This document shows positions 16,451 to 25,240 of a DNA stretch of 64,000 nt, one piece after another. The DNA comes from Butyrivibrio sp. Its GTDB lineage: Bacteria; Bacillota; Clostridia; Lachnospirales; Lachnospiraceae. The stretch is taken from assembly GCA_016291375.1 (NCBI GenBank), contig JAEEXE010000012.1:1-64000 (forward strand), in the 5' to 3' direction. A program made the translations under genes and the position numbers. Below the pieces are notes generated by a model. It did not search any database. It saw nothing but the letters and a program-made list of their open reading frames with translations, and was not told where the DNA came from. Every line of letters starts with the position of its first letter. Position 1 is the first letter of the stretch.

Positions 16451-17653
16451 ATGAGTAAAAGTGATCTTGAAAAACTTAAAGAGATAATAGATGGCGTAAA
16501 GGCTGTTGATGAGGAGGCTTGCGTGGAAGCTGCTTCTTATGTGGACAGTCTTGTTAAGCCGCCAAAGAGTATGGGTAAGCTGGAGGACATAGCCGTAAAG
16601 CTTGCCGGTATCACCGGGCAGGTGAAGAATAAGATTTCTTCAAAGCAGGTGCTTGTTTTTTGTGCAGACAACGGTGTTGTGGATGAAGGTGTTGCGTCGG
16701 CTCCTGTGACCGTTACCATGATGCAGGCGGTTAATATGACAAGAGGCGTTACGGGAATGGCGGCACTTGCAAGGCATTTTGGAGATAAAGTCACAGTGGT
16801 TGATGTGGGTATCAAGACAGATTATGAGGGGCTTGCTCCTAAATGCGATCTTGAACATGCGGAAGATGGCATAGTTTATAAGAATATCAGAAAAGGAACC
16901 GGAAACATTGCGGTTGAGTCCGCCATGACAAGTGAAGAATGTTTGCAGGCGATGCTGATAGGTGTAGAGTGTGCCATGAAGACTAAGGGATCCGTAAAGA
17001 CGCCCTATAAAGACTCAGAATCGGGAATGGCCGAGCTTGTTGGCATCGGGGAGATGGGAATTGGAAATACCACCACTTCCACGGCAGTTCTCTGTGCTTT
17101 AACAGGAACCGGTCCTGAGAGCATAACAGGGAGAGGAGCCGGTATAACCGATGATTCTTACCAAAAGAAAAAAGAAGTGATCGGCAGAGCATTGAAACTT
17201 CACGGCTTACTTGGAGTGCCTAAAGTAGGAACTTTTGCAGGACCAGGTGAAGATATAGAGGCCTCTGTCGGAAGGATAGTGGAAATTGTTTCGAAGGTAG
17301 GCGGCCTTGATATTGCGGCTATATGCGGAGCTTTCATAGGCGCTGCGGCGGCAGGAAAGGCAGTTGTCATAGACGGATATATTTCGGCGGTTGCTGCTCT
17401 TTGCGCAGTGAAGCTGTGTCCGGAAGTTAAGGGATATCTTTTTCCTTCGCATGTATCCAAAGAACCGGGATATATGCTGGCTATAAAGGAGATAGGACTT
17501 GACCCTTATCTTGACCTTAACATGGGACTTGGCGAGGGCTCGGGGTGTGTTTTGGCTTTTTCCGTAATTGAAGCTGCCTGCGCCATGATGAACAATATGG
17601 CGACCTTTGAAGAAGGCAAGATTGACGATTCGTATTTAGAGGGAATCAGATGA
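16451..17653 (+). CDS. cobT: Nicotinate-nucleotide-dimethylbenzimidazole phosphoribosyltransferase CobT
   Basis: This 400-residue protein is a little longer than the usual ~350, with extra length at about residues 125-165 and at the C-terminus. 'LVKPPKSMGKLEDIAVKLAGI', 'VFCADNGVV', 'GEMGIGNTTTS' and 'LNMGLGEGSG' (with the catalytic Glu) are clear CobT motifs. It activates the lower-ligand base as the alpha-ribotide for cobamide assembly. The stop overlaps the cobU start (ATGA at 17650-17653). No obvious SD precedes the start, which may mean a weak initiation site. Confidence 0.94.
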   Translation: MSKSDLEKLKEIIDGVKAVDEEACVEAASYVDSLVKPPKSMGKLEDIAVKLAGITGQVKNKISSKQVLVFCADNGVVDEGVASAPVTVTMMQAVNMTRGVTGMAALARHFGDKVTVVDVGIKTDYEGLAPKCDLEHAEDGIVYKNIRKGTGNIAVESAMTSEECLQAMLIGVECAMKTKGSVKTPYKDSESGMAELVGIGEMGIGNTTTSTAVLCALTGTGPESITGRGAGITDDSYQKKKEVIGRALKLHGLLGVPKVGTFAGPGEDIEASVGRIVEIVSKVGGLDIAAICGAFIGAAAAGKAVVIDGYISAVAALCAVKLCPEVKGYLFPSHVSKEPGYMLAIKEIGLDPYLDLNMGLGEGSGCVLAFSVIEAACAMMNNMATFEEGKIDDSYLEGIR

Positions 17654-18675
17654 TAATTCTTTTGACCGGTGGATGTAAAAACGGTAAATCAGGAATAGCT
17701 CAGAAGTTGGCGGTGCTTTTGGCAAGGCGAGGGCAGAGACAGCTCTTTTACGTTGCAACCATGAGATCCACAGGGCCTGAGGACGATGAGCGCATAAGGC
17801 GCCATGTAAAGGACAGAGCAGGACTTGGTTTTAACACGATCGAGCTTAAGGAGAAGATAAGCACTCTGCTTATTGAGGCAGGAAATCATGGCGAAGGGAA
17901 TGCGGCTCAAAGCTGCGGCCACGGGACCTTTTTGATAGACAGTACAACGGCTCTTCTTGCAAACGAGATGTTCAGAGAAAATGAAGAAGGACTTTTTTTT
18001 ACCGACAAGGATGCGGCCGTAAGGGTGGCAGCAGAACTGGAAGCTCTTATAAAGAGCGCTTTGGAAAATGATGATGACCTGATTTTTGTAAGCGATGGAA
18101 TATACAGTGATGCAGCAGTGTACGAAGGTGATACTTTTCTGTATAGAGAGGCACTTGGAATGCTTGAGAGAACAGTTTCAAAGGACGCGGATCTTGTGAT
18201 CGAGATGTGCGCCGGGGTGCCTGTCATTCACAAGGAAGGTTCCGGATTAACAGAGGATAAGGAGCTTATGGATCAGCTAAACAGAGTTATAGATAAAAAA
18301 GGTGCTCTTATTATCGGAGGTGCAGCCCAGGGTAAGAGGGCTTATGTAAAAAGAGAATTAGGAATTACCGATGAAGAAATCTATACATTTGATGCCAATG
18401 ATATCATGGATGGAAATATAGGAGTCCCGGGCGGATATAAGGTATATGACCACGTGGAGAGACTGGCATTGTCTGAGGGTAAAGATGAGCATGAGCTTGC
18501 GGATTTATTTCCGGATGATGCGGCTTTAATCTGTGAAGATATAACCTGCGGAATCGTGCCGATGAGCAAGGAAGACAGGAGATGGCGCGATGACGCCGGA
18601 CGGTTGATGCAGGCACTTGGAGCAGGCAGAGAGGTTGTTCGCGTGTTCTGCGGAAAAGGAACAAGAATAGGGTAA
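17650..18675 (+). CDS. cobU: CobU-type adenosylcobinamide kinase/guanylyltransferase with tandem CobU-like domains
   Basis: At 341 residues it is nearly twice the usual ~180. Residues 1-200 carry a CobU domain: P-loop 'GGCKNGKS', 'FYVATMRSTGPEDDERIRRH', 'DDLIFVSDGIY' and a C-terminal 'DADLVIEMCAGVPV'. Residues ~215-341 repeat the pattern in degenerate form: 'LIIGGAAQGKRAYVKRELG' as a second P-loop-like segment and 'CGIVPMSKEDRRWRDDAGRLMQALG' as a second CobU C-terminal motif. One domain is probably catalytic and the other degenerate or specialised. It overlaps cobT and is 13 bp before cobS. Confidence 0.85.
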   Translation: MIILLTGGCKNGKSGIAQKLAVLLARRGQRQLFYVATMRSTGPEDDERIRRHVKDRAGLGFNTIELKEKISTLLIEAGNHGEGNAAQSCGHGTFLIDSTTALLANEMFRENEEGLFFTDKDAAVRVAAELEALIKSALENDDDLIFVSDGIYSDAAVYEGDTFLYREALGMLERTVSKDADLVIEMCAGVPVIHKEGSGLTEDKELMDQLNRVIDKKGALIIGGAAQGKRAYVKRELGITDEEIYTFDANDIMDGNIGVPGGYKVYDHVERLALSEGKDEHELADLFPDDAALICEDITCGIVPMSKEDRRWRDDAGRLMQALGAGREVVRVFCGKGTRIG

Positions 18676-18688
18676 AGGTAGGACAAGG

Positions 18689-19477
18689 ATGAAAAATCTT
18701 TTGAGAGCTTTTTGCATAGCGTTTTCCATGTATTCAAGCATACCCATGCCACAGTTTAAGTGGGAAAAAGAGGATATGAAATACAGCATATGCTTTTTTC
18801 CTTTGATAGGTATCGTGATAGGGGCTATATGTTATGGCTGGTGCATGGTCGTAAGATTTTTTGAGATCAATCTTCTTGCGTCTTCTCTTTTGCTATTTGT
18901 GATCCCCATCGCGGTAACAGGCGGGATACATGTTGACGGGTTCATGGATTGCAGCGATGTTTTTTCTTCTTACAGAGAAAAGGAGAAGAAGCTGGAAATA
19001 TTAAAAGACCCTCATATCGGCGCTTTTGCCGTTATAAAACTTGTGGTGCTGTGCGCAGTTTATGTATCTTGTATTTCTGTGATCATAGCATCGGGAAATG
19101 GATTTGAAAGCAATTATTTTATTGTTTTGTTTCTTGGATTTATTTTGTCCAGAGCTCTTAGCGGTATAGCAGTTGTAAGTTTTCCATGCGCCAAGACGGA
19201 GGGGAGTCTATATACTTTTGCGGAAGGCTCTGATAAAAAGAGATGTCTTTCTATATTGATAAAAGAGGCGGCGTGTACGGCGCTTATTATGGCTGTTCTT
19301 GGAAGATTATGCGGAGTGATCGCTATAGTCGCAGCTCTTCTTTCGTTTGTTTATTATCATTTTAAGACCAGAAAAGAACTTGGCGGGATAACAGGAGATA
19401 CAGCGGGCTGGTTTGTTTGCCTTTGCGAAGTGAGCATGGCAGCTGCTGTTAGTATATGTGCACTTATGATGCTGTGA
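18689..19477 (+). CDS. cobS: Adenosylcobinamide-GDP ribazoletransferase CobS
   Basis: This 262-residue membrane protein has about seven hydrophobic segments. 'FSMYSSIPMPQFKWEKEDM' near the N-terminus and 'GGIHVDGFMDCSDVFSSYREKEKKLEILKDPHIGAFA' (the metal-binding region, about residues 73-110; shown here in part) are family hallmarks. It joins GDP-cobinamide with alpha-ribazole in the last main step of cobalamin synthesis. It is in one operon with cobT, cobU and cbiB. Confidence 0.94.
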   Translation: MKNLLRAFCIAFSMYSSIPMPQFKWEKEDMKYSICFFPLIGIVIGAICYGWCMVVRFFEINLLASSLLLFVIPIAVTGGIHVDGFMDCSDVFSSYREKEKKLEILKDPHIGAFAVIKLVVLCAVYVSCISVIIASGNGFESNYFIVLFLGFILSRALSGIAVVSFPCAKTEGSLYTFAEGSDKKRCLSILIKEAACTALIMAVLGRLCGVIAIVAALLSFVYYHFKTRKELGGITGDTAGWFVCLCEVSMAAAVSICALMML

Positions 19478-19483
19478 GGACTT

Positions 19484-20533
19484 ATGTTTTTGTTTCTGCA
19501 ATCATATTATAAATATGTTCCTGTGGCTATTTTGTTAGGGAGCATCATAGATCTTTTTTTGGGAGATCCCATGTGGCTGGTGCATCCTGTGCAGATCATT
19601 GGTAAGCTTATAAGCTTGCTTGAGAGTAAGCTATTACCTCAGGATCATGCTGGGCATAGCAGACCGTTTCTTAAAGGGATGCTCTTGTGGATTGTTGTCG
19701 TATTGGCAACAGCTATAAGTTCTCTGGCTGTTTTATTTATTTCTTTTGCGATAAGTCCGTATCTATTGCTTGCTGTCATGGTGATCATGAGCTGGCAATG
19801 CATTGCCGCCAGGAGTCTTGTTGTAGCGGCCATGAAGGTGTATAAGGCGCTTTCACTTGAAGATATTGATCTAGCCAGAAAAGAAGTTTCCATGATAGTT
19901 GGGAGAGATACGGAAGCTCTTGATGAAAAAGGAATTGCAAGGGCAGCTGTTGAGACAGTTGCAGAGAATACCAATGACGGCGTTATATGTCCACTTTTTT
20001 TTCTGATGCTGGGAGGACCTGTGCTTGCATTTGTTTATAAAGCTGTCAGCACTATGGATTCCATGATCGGTTACAAAAACGATAAATATATATTTTTTGG
20101 GAGATTTGCTGCTAAAGCTGATGATGTTTTTGCTTTTATCCCTGCAAGGCTCAGCGCGGTATTAATGATACTGGCGACAGGGGTGATGCAGATAATTCAT
20201 GGGACGTTAGTATTTTTTAAGATTGCCGGAGACAGCAGACCGGAATCTGAAAATGTATACAGCATGAAAGATGCTGCTAAGATATTTATTAGAGACAGAT
20301 TCAACCATGCAAGTCCCAATTCGGCACAATGTGAGAGTGTATGTGCCGGGGCTCTAGGGCTACGCCTTGCAGGACCTACATCATATTTTGGAAAGATTCA
20401 TGACAAACCTTATATAGGGGATGCCAAAAGAGAAATTGATAAAGAGGATATAAGACGAAGCTGCGTACTAATGTATGGCTCCGTGATCTTGATGATGGCC
20501 CTATATGCATTTTTGTACTTCTTAATAAAGTGA
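19484..20533 (+). CDS. cbiB: Adenosylcobinamide-phosphate synthase CbiB
   Basis: This 349-residue polytopic protein shows 'IDLFLGDPMWLVHPVQIIGK', 'GRDTEALDEKGIARAAVETVAENTND' (in part), 'AVSTMDSMIGYKNDKY' and 'NHASPNSAQCESVCAGAL'. These are CbiB/CobD(Salmonella name CbiB) motifs. It couples adenosylcobyric acid to the aminopropanol phosphate made by the CobD-like enzyme on the opposite strand. It starts seven bases after cobS and ends the cobalamin block. The corrin-ring genes are not in the window, so this cell may salvage cobinamide or carry them elsewhere. Confidence 0.94.
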   Translation: MFLFLQSYYKYVPVAILLGSIIDLFLGDPMWLVHPVQIIGKLISLLESKLLPQDHAGHSRPFLKGMLLWIVVVLATAISSLAVLFISFAISPYLLLAVMVIMSWQCIAARSLVVAAMKVYKALSLEDIDLARKEVSMIVGRDTEALDEKGIARAAVETVAENTNDGVICPLFFLMLGGPVLAFVYKAVSTMDSMIGYKNDKYIFFGRFAAKADDVFAFIPARLSAVLMILATGVMQIIHGTLVFFKIAGDSRPESENVYSMKDAAKIFIRDRFNHASPNSAQCESVCAGALGLRLAGPTSYFGKIHDKPYIGDAKREIDKEDIRRSCVLMYGSVILMMALYAFLYFLIK

Positions 20534-20630
20534 TGATGATTTTGTTGTATAATGAATATCACGCGGGATTATCATAGTCTTTTTACAGGCGAAGATAGTT
20601 CTGTGAATAACAGTATTGGAGTAACAGGTT

Positions 20631-22247
20631 TTGAAACAGTACAGCATTTTAAGCAATAAGCTTTTTCTTTATCTTACGGAATTCTTTGCCGGAATGTCCG
20701 TAATGGCAGTGGAACTTGGAGCAAGCAGACTTCTTGCACCTTATTTTAGTTCTTCTCAGATCGTGTGGACTATAATCATTGGTACCATCATGATCGCAAT
20801 GGCACTTGGAAATATTTATGGCGGAAGAGCAGCTGATAAAAATCCGGATCCCAAAAAACTCTACGGAAGGATCCTTATCGCTGCAATCTGGATAGCAGCG
20901 ATTCCTGTAGTGGGTAAGTATGTGATCATTGGTATATCAGCTCTTTTGGTATTTGCGGTGAACAACAATTTCCTTGTCATCGCCTCATTTGTCACATGTA
21001 TGGTGGTTTTTGTGTTCCCGCTCTTTTTACTTGGAACAGTCACTCCAAGTCTTGCTAAGTACACTACGGATTCTCTTGATGACAACGGTAAGATCATCGG
21101 AACTCTCGGGGCTTTTAATACGGTGGGAAGTATCATAGGAACTTTCGTGCCTACATTTGTGACAATACCTGCCGTTGGAACTTCAATTACATTCCTTATT
21201 TTTGCCGGTATCCTGCTGGTGCTCTGTATTTGTTTTTTTCTCAGTGCAGCAGGGAATCGTAAGAAGATAATCGTCGGAGGAATCTCTTTTATCCTCTGCT
21301 GCGTACTTGGACATAATGCAAGCTTTGCTTTTTGGGAAAACGATCTTACCTTTGAGGGTGAGTCTGTATACAACTATCTTCAGGTAAAAGAAGCCGGTAA
21401 CAGCGTTATATTATCGACTAATGTTCTCTTTGGAGTTCAGTCAGTTCTTGTAAGGGATGATGCACTTACGGGAATGTACTATGATTACGCCATGGCTGCG
21501 CCATATATGTGCGGGGTAAAAGAGAACGAGCAAGCCGGTAAGGAGACAGATGTCCTAATACTGGGAATGGGCTCCGGAACATATGCAACACAGCTTTCTA
21601 AGCATTTTGACAATCTTAATATTGAAGGCGTCGAGATAGACGAGAAGATAACGGATCTTGCGCACAAATATTTTGAACTTCCACAAGAAGCCAAGGTCAC
21701 GACTTATGACGGAAGAGCGTATCTTGCGGCAGTAGATAAGAAATACGATGTGATCATGGTGGATGCTTATCAGGATATAACCATTCCTTTTCAGATGTCA
21801 TCTGTCGAATTTTTCACCATGGTAAAAGATCATCTTAATCCCGGCGGGGTTATGGTGGTCAACATGAATATGTACAGTGATGAAAATGAAGAGACCATCA
21901 ACACATATCTTGCAGATACTATTTCTTCTGTTTTTGAAAATGTGAAAGTGGCGCCTGTTGCTTATTCAACTAACAGAGAGCTTTTTGCCACAGATTCTGC
22001 TGATTTCATGGAGAGGCTTGATAAGAACCTCGAACTTGAGGATGAAGAGGATCTTAAGAGCATGATGTCACATGTTAAAGATGTTGCTGTATCATACGAG
22101 GGAAAAGGCCATATCATGACTGATGACAAAGCACCGGTTGAGCTTCTTGGAATGCGTCAGATCGATTCGATCATCAAGAAAGAAGTAGCCTATTACAAAG
22201 CTATATATAAGGAAAAAGGCTTACAGGGCCTTATTGAAGCATTGTAA
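20631..22247 (+). CDS. Membrane protein fused to a spermidine-synthase-like methyltransferase fold
   Basis: This 538-residue protein starts at TTG (20631) with GGAG about 10 bp before. The first ~210 residues hold six or seven hydrophobic segments. The cytosolic C-terminal half has a Rossmann fold of the spermidine-synthase type: 'VLILGMGSGTYATQL' (about residue 306), 'GVEIDEKITDLAHKYF', 'DGRAYLAAVDKKYDVIMVDAYQD'. Such fused proteins are common in bacteria, but their substrate is not established; polyamine synthesis is only one option. It stands alone after cbiB with a ~100-bp gap. Confidence 0.8.
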   Translation: MKQYSILSNKLFLYLTEFFAGMSVMAVELGASRLLAPYFSSSQIVWTIIIGTIMIAMALGNIYGGRAADKNPDPKKLYGRILIAAIWIAAIPVVGKYVIIGISALLVFAVNNNFLVIASFVTCMVVFVFPLFLLGTVTPSLAKYTTDSLDDNGKIIGTLGAFNTVGSIIGTFVPTFVTIPAVGTSITFLIFAGILLVLCICFFLSAAGNRKKIIVGGISFILCCVLGHNASFAFWENDLTFEGESVYNYLQVKEAGNSVILSTNVLFGVQSVLVRDDALTGMYYDYAMAAPYMCGVKENEQAGKETDVLILGMGSGTYATQLSKHFDNLNIEGVEIDEKITDLAHKYFELPQEAKVTTYDGRAYLAAVDKKYDVIMVDAYQDITIPFQMSSVEFFTMVKDHLNPGGVMVVNMNMYSDENEETINTYLADTISSVFENVKVAPVAYSTNRELFATDSADFMERLDKNLELEDEEDLKSMMSHVKDVAVSYEGKGHIMTDDKAPVELLGMRQIDSIIKKEVAYYKAIYKEKGLQGLIEAL

Positions 22248-22298
22248 AACATTGGGATATCTATAAGAAAAAGGCATAATAGGACAAAATTAATGATA

Positions 22299-22320
22299 AA
22301 TAGTACAAAAATGTGCTATT
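22299..22320 (+). promoter_or_regulatory. Operator-like inverted repeat before a small gene
   Basis: AATAGTACA (22299-22307) faces TGTGCTATT (22312-22320) with a 4-bp centre and one mismatch. It lies 75 bp before the small gene at 22395 and could be a regulator site or a promoter-region hairpin. Confidence 0.3.
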
Positions 22321-22394
22321 ATTTATAACAGAGGGGTTACACACCTTCGGACATTCAATTCAATAGTTTGTAAAAAGAGAAAGGAGCACTTCCT

Positions 22395-22676
22395 ATGAGT
22401 AGTAGCCAGTTGCAATATTCTCCGTTCAAACCAAATTTGAAGACAGCCGAAGTATTTGCCTGGGGAGATCCGGAGTATAATTTATTTGATCAGCTAAGTG
22501 AAAAATATGAAAGGAGCCATCCGGAATTTCAGAATCTTTCAACTTATGAGAAGATGGTTATAAGAGAACAGATTCATCATGAAGCGATTGGGCTTACACC
22601 GCTCAATCTTATCATGGATTTTATAGAAGATCCGCAGTTTGATGAATTCAGAGTGGTTCATCCTGATAGAAACTAA
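22395..22676 (+). CDS. Small uncharacterised acidic/aromatic protein (93 aa)
   Basis: I do not recognise this protein. It has a strong ribosome site (AAAGGAG) nine bases before ATG, its own terminator, and no membrane segment or signal. It contains many aromatic and charged residues ('FAWGDPEYNLFDQLSEKYERSHPEF') and reads as a soluble, mostly helical protein. It stands alone between the methyltransferase-like gene and a convergent membrane protein. Coding is supported by the RBS, the codon use like its neighbours and the terminator directly after the stop. Confidence 0.65.
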   Translation: MSSSQLQYSPFKPNLKTAEVFAWGDPEYNLFDQLSEKYERSHPEFQNLSTYEKMVIREQIHHEAIGLTPLNLIMDFIEDPQFDEFRVVHPDRN

Positions 22677-22710
22677 GGCGAAAGTAGTTTTAAAAGATGA
22701 TATTAGAAAA

Positions 22711-22747
22711 GCTGCCGAGTATTTGATTAGCTCGGCAGCTTGTTTTT
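22711..22747. terminator. Bidirectional terminator
   Basis: GCTGCCGAG (22711-22719) pairs with CTCGGCAGC (22731-22739), flanked by A-run and T-run. It serves the small gene on plus and the membrane gene on minus. Confidence 0.9.
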
Positions 22748-23257
22748 TTATTTTAAACGTTGCAGCATTCTGGCTTCTTGAATCTTGGAATTAACATCAG
22801 ATAGAAATTGATAGTTTGTAGGGTCTGAGATAAAGTTCATAAAATCTCTGGCTTCTTTTGGCGCAAGCTTCTGACTTTTTGTGAGATAATCCATGATCTC
22901 TTCTCTGGTCCTTCCTTCTGTCATAAATTTCTCGACAATGTCAAACAGAACCATGAATCTGCGCACTCTCACACGAACCTTGATATTGTGGAGTTCCAGG
23001 AAGATTGATCCCAAAAGCACAGCAAAACCTGTGCCGAGTATCAGGAACAAGACGCCCCATAGGACTCTGCCTATCAAGATGTTCAATATACCTGCGCTGT
23101 AGTTGGAGACTATAAATGTAATGAGTGAAATAAGAACGATGTTAAGACGCGCCCTGTTACGGTCTTTATCACTCAGTTCCATCAGTCTGACAGCAATGCC
23201 AAAAGCTACATAGAAGACCGCCGCAAAAGCAATCCCCACATAAGATAACTGCAACAT
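22748..23257 (-). CDS. Uncharacterised membrane protein (169 aa)
   Basis: The ORF could begin at 23311, but ATG 23257 is better: GAGGGGG lies just upstream and the product then starts directly with a hydrophobic segment ('MLQLSYVGIAFAAVFYVAFG'). There are about three membrane segments in the first ~95 residues, then a basic, helical cytoplasmic tail ('RRFMVLFDIVEKFMTEGRTREEIMDYL'). I do not recognise a domain. The tail might be a protein-interaction module; function unknown. Confidence 0.65.
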   Translation of the reverse strand: MLQLSYVGIAFAAVFYVAFGIAVRLMELSDKDRNRARLNIVLISLITFIVSNYSAGILNILIGRVLWGVLFLILGTGFAVLLGSIFLELHNIKVRVRVRRFMVLFDIVEKFMTEGRTREEIMDYLTKSQKLAPKEARDFMNFISDPTNYQFLSDVNSKIQEARMLQRLK

Positions 23258-23396
23258 ATTCAATTCCCCCTCTAAATAATTGTAACAACCATAAATGATT
23301 AATGCAAACATGTGGTATTATTGGATTATATTTTTGGAATAATATAGTTTATAAGTATCGATTATTACTTGATCATTACGAGAGGAAGAGCAGTAG

Positions 23397-25133
23397 ATGA
23401 GGGATTCGCGCCTATCATTATTTAAAGAAAACAGGAAGCTAATATCTGTTTTTGCACTTGTGGTTTGCTGTGTTGCTGCGCTTATTTTTCTTTATTTTTT
23501 TCCTTATATAGATGACTTATCTTCGAGCAAAGATGAGTTTATTTATGTCACTGTATCAGATTCCGGCCGTGTTCGCGGCGGTTTCAATATTTTCCCATAT
23601 CATGATGAAAAAACAGATGCGCTTTATTTCTTTTTGCCGGGAGAAGAAAAAAATTCTCATTACAAGATAAATTTTGTTGGCGCAAAAAGCGTAAAGATAA
23701 ATGATGATGTTTATTCCTATGGAAAAGAACTGAATAATAATTTGATCTTAAATTATGAAGATATTGCCGGTGCAAATGCTAAGGGAAAAGAGCTATCCGG
23801 GAATCAGTATAGTATAACGATGAAGGACAGAAGCGTTAAGTCCGGTGAGATTTATTTCTTGTGCGCAGGGAATGTTGATACCTTGTATGTGGTTTCCGGA
23901 CAAAATGAGATTGACAGGATAAATGAAGATCCGTCTCATAAACTTTCGGACGGAGCAGACCTTACAGTTTATGGCAGCAACAATGCCAAGAAGCTTACTT
24001 CAAGGATTGAGATTTCAGGACATGGTAATTCAACATGGTCTGAGCTTATGACTGAATTTCCAGGTGAAGATTTTAAGCGCTCCTACAATATTTCTTTTGG
24101 CGAAAAGAAATCAATCCTTGGTATGAGTGCTTCAAGTAGTTATGTTTTGACTTCCAATTATTATGATGAGAGCGAGATTAAAAATTTTATTGCCTTGGAA
24201 ACTGCAAGAAGCCTAGATATGAAGAATGTTCCGGAGTGTGAATATGCCAATCTGTATGTAAACGGACAGTACAGGGGGCTATATCTGGTTATTCAGAAGA
24301 TAAAAGAGGGAAATGGATTTCTTAATCTGGAGTCAGAAGGATACCTTGCAAAGTTTGACTACGAGGAAAGAGTAAAGACCGAAGATAATGTCTGGGTTGA
24401 AGCAAATAATAAGTATGCGAAGGTTCTTTTTCCAAAGAAGGATGATCCGCGTATCAAGGATGAGATAACAAGGGATATTGAGAGAATTGATGCGTGCATA
24501 AAAGATAAGAGTGATGAGCTTACGGATCTTGTTGATATGGAGAGTTTTGTTCAGTACTACCTCATTCAGGAATTCTTTGAAAACGGAGATGCTGACAGAG
24601 CGAGCCAGTATTTCTATAAAGATGGCGAGAATGGAAAAGTGACGGCTGGCCCTATTTGGGATATCGATCTTTCTATGGGGCATCCTTGGTTTTCATATGA
24701 TGGCAGTGAAAAAGATGCTATGTGGATCAAGGGGCTTGTAGCTAAGGATGGATGGCTGAGAGAACTTAGCGATAATGGTGCTTTTATGGGAGAGGCGTAC
24801 ACATACTACAAGAACAGTTTTTCTGATGCGGTAGGCTATGCGGCGGATAAGAAGCTACCTGAAGTTGCGGATAAGATCGGAAGCAGCTGGTATATGGATA
24901 TGCTTCGTTATAGGAACTGTACGGATTACTATGATAAATTTGATTATTCAGGACATGGAACCATGCAGTATGATCAGAGTGCCATTGTGGGGGATGTAAG
25001 GGAATGGATTCTGGACAGAAAATTGTTCTTGGATGATTATGTGACCAATCCGGAATCTTATGAAGAGGAAAGACATGAGCCCGGCGAAAATACAAGATCA
25101 ATAAGGGAATTAATAATTTTAAAAAAGAAATAA
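23397..25133 (+). CDS. CotH-family (spore-coat kinase-like) membrane-anchored protein
   Basis: This 578-residue protein has one N-terminal membrane segment (about residues 15-37) followed by an extracellular part. From about residue 200 it shows CotH features: 'ISGHGNSTWSE', 'SYVLTSNYYDESEIKNF', 'YRGLYLVIQKIKEGNG' and 'GPIWDIDLSMGHPWF' with the likely metal-binding Asp residues. CotH proteins are atypical protein kinases first known from Bacillus spore coats. Many anaerobic clostridia carry secreted versions of unclear role. A second member lies at 41251 (minus), and a likely third starts at 63829. Confidence 0.82.
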   Translation: MRDSRLSLFKENRKLISVFALVVCCVAALIFLYFFPYIDDLSSSKDEFIYVTVSDSGRVRGGFNIFPYHDEKTDALYFFLPGEEKNSHYKINFVGAKSVKINDDVYSYGKELNNNLILNYEDIAGANAKGKELSGNQYSITMKDRSVKSGEIYFLCAGNVDTLYVVSGQNEIDRINEDPSHKLSDGADLTVYGSNNAKKLTSRIEISGHGNSTWSELMTEFPGEDFKRSYNISFGEKKSILGMSASSSYVLTSNYYDESEIKNFIALETARSLDMKNVPECEYANLYVNGQYRGLYLVIQKIKEGNGFLNLESEGYLAKFDYEERVKTEDNVWVEANNKYAKVLFPKKDDPRIKDEITRDIERIDACIKDKSDELTDLVDMESFVQYYLIQEFFENGDADRASQYFYKDGENGKVTAGPIWDIDLSMGHPWFSYDGSEKDAMWIKGLVAKDGWLRELSDNGAFMGEAYTYYKNSFSDAVGYAADKKLPEVADKIGSSWYMDMLRYRNCTDYYDKFDYSGHGTMQYDQSAIVGDVREWILDRKLFLDDYVTNPESYEEERHEPGENTRSIRELIILKKK

Positions 25134-25151
25134 TATAAACTTATATTTATA

Positions 25152-25180
25152 TTGACTTTTTAAGTTTGGTACTTTAAACT
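25152..25180 (+). promoter_or_regulatory. Putative promoter of livJ
   Basis: TTGACT (25152-25157) and TAAACT (25175-25180) are 17 bp apart, 60 bp before the livJ start. AAGTTT...AAACTT within the spacer region makes a small inverted repeat that could be an operator. Confidence 0.5.
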
Positions 25181-25240
25181 TCAAAAGTAATATCAGATTG
25201 TATACAAATATACATTTCGGATAATCAGGAGGAAACAATT

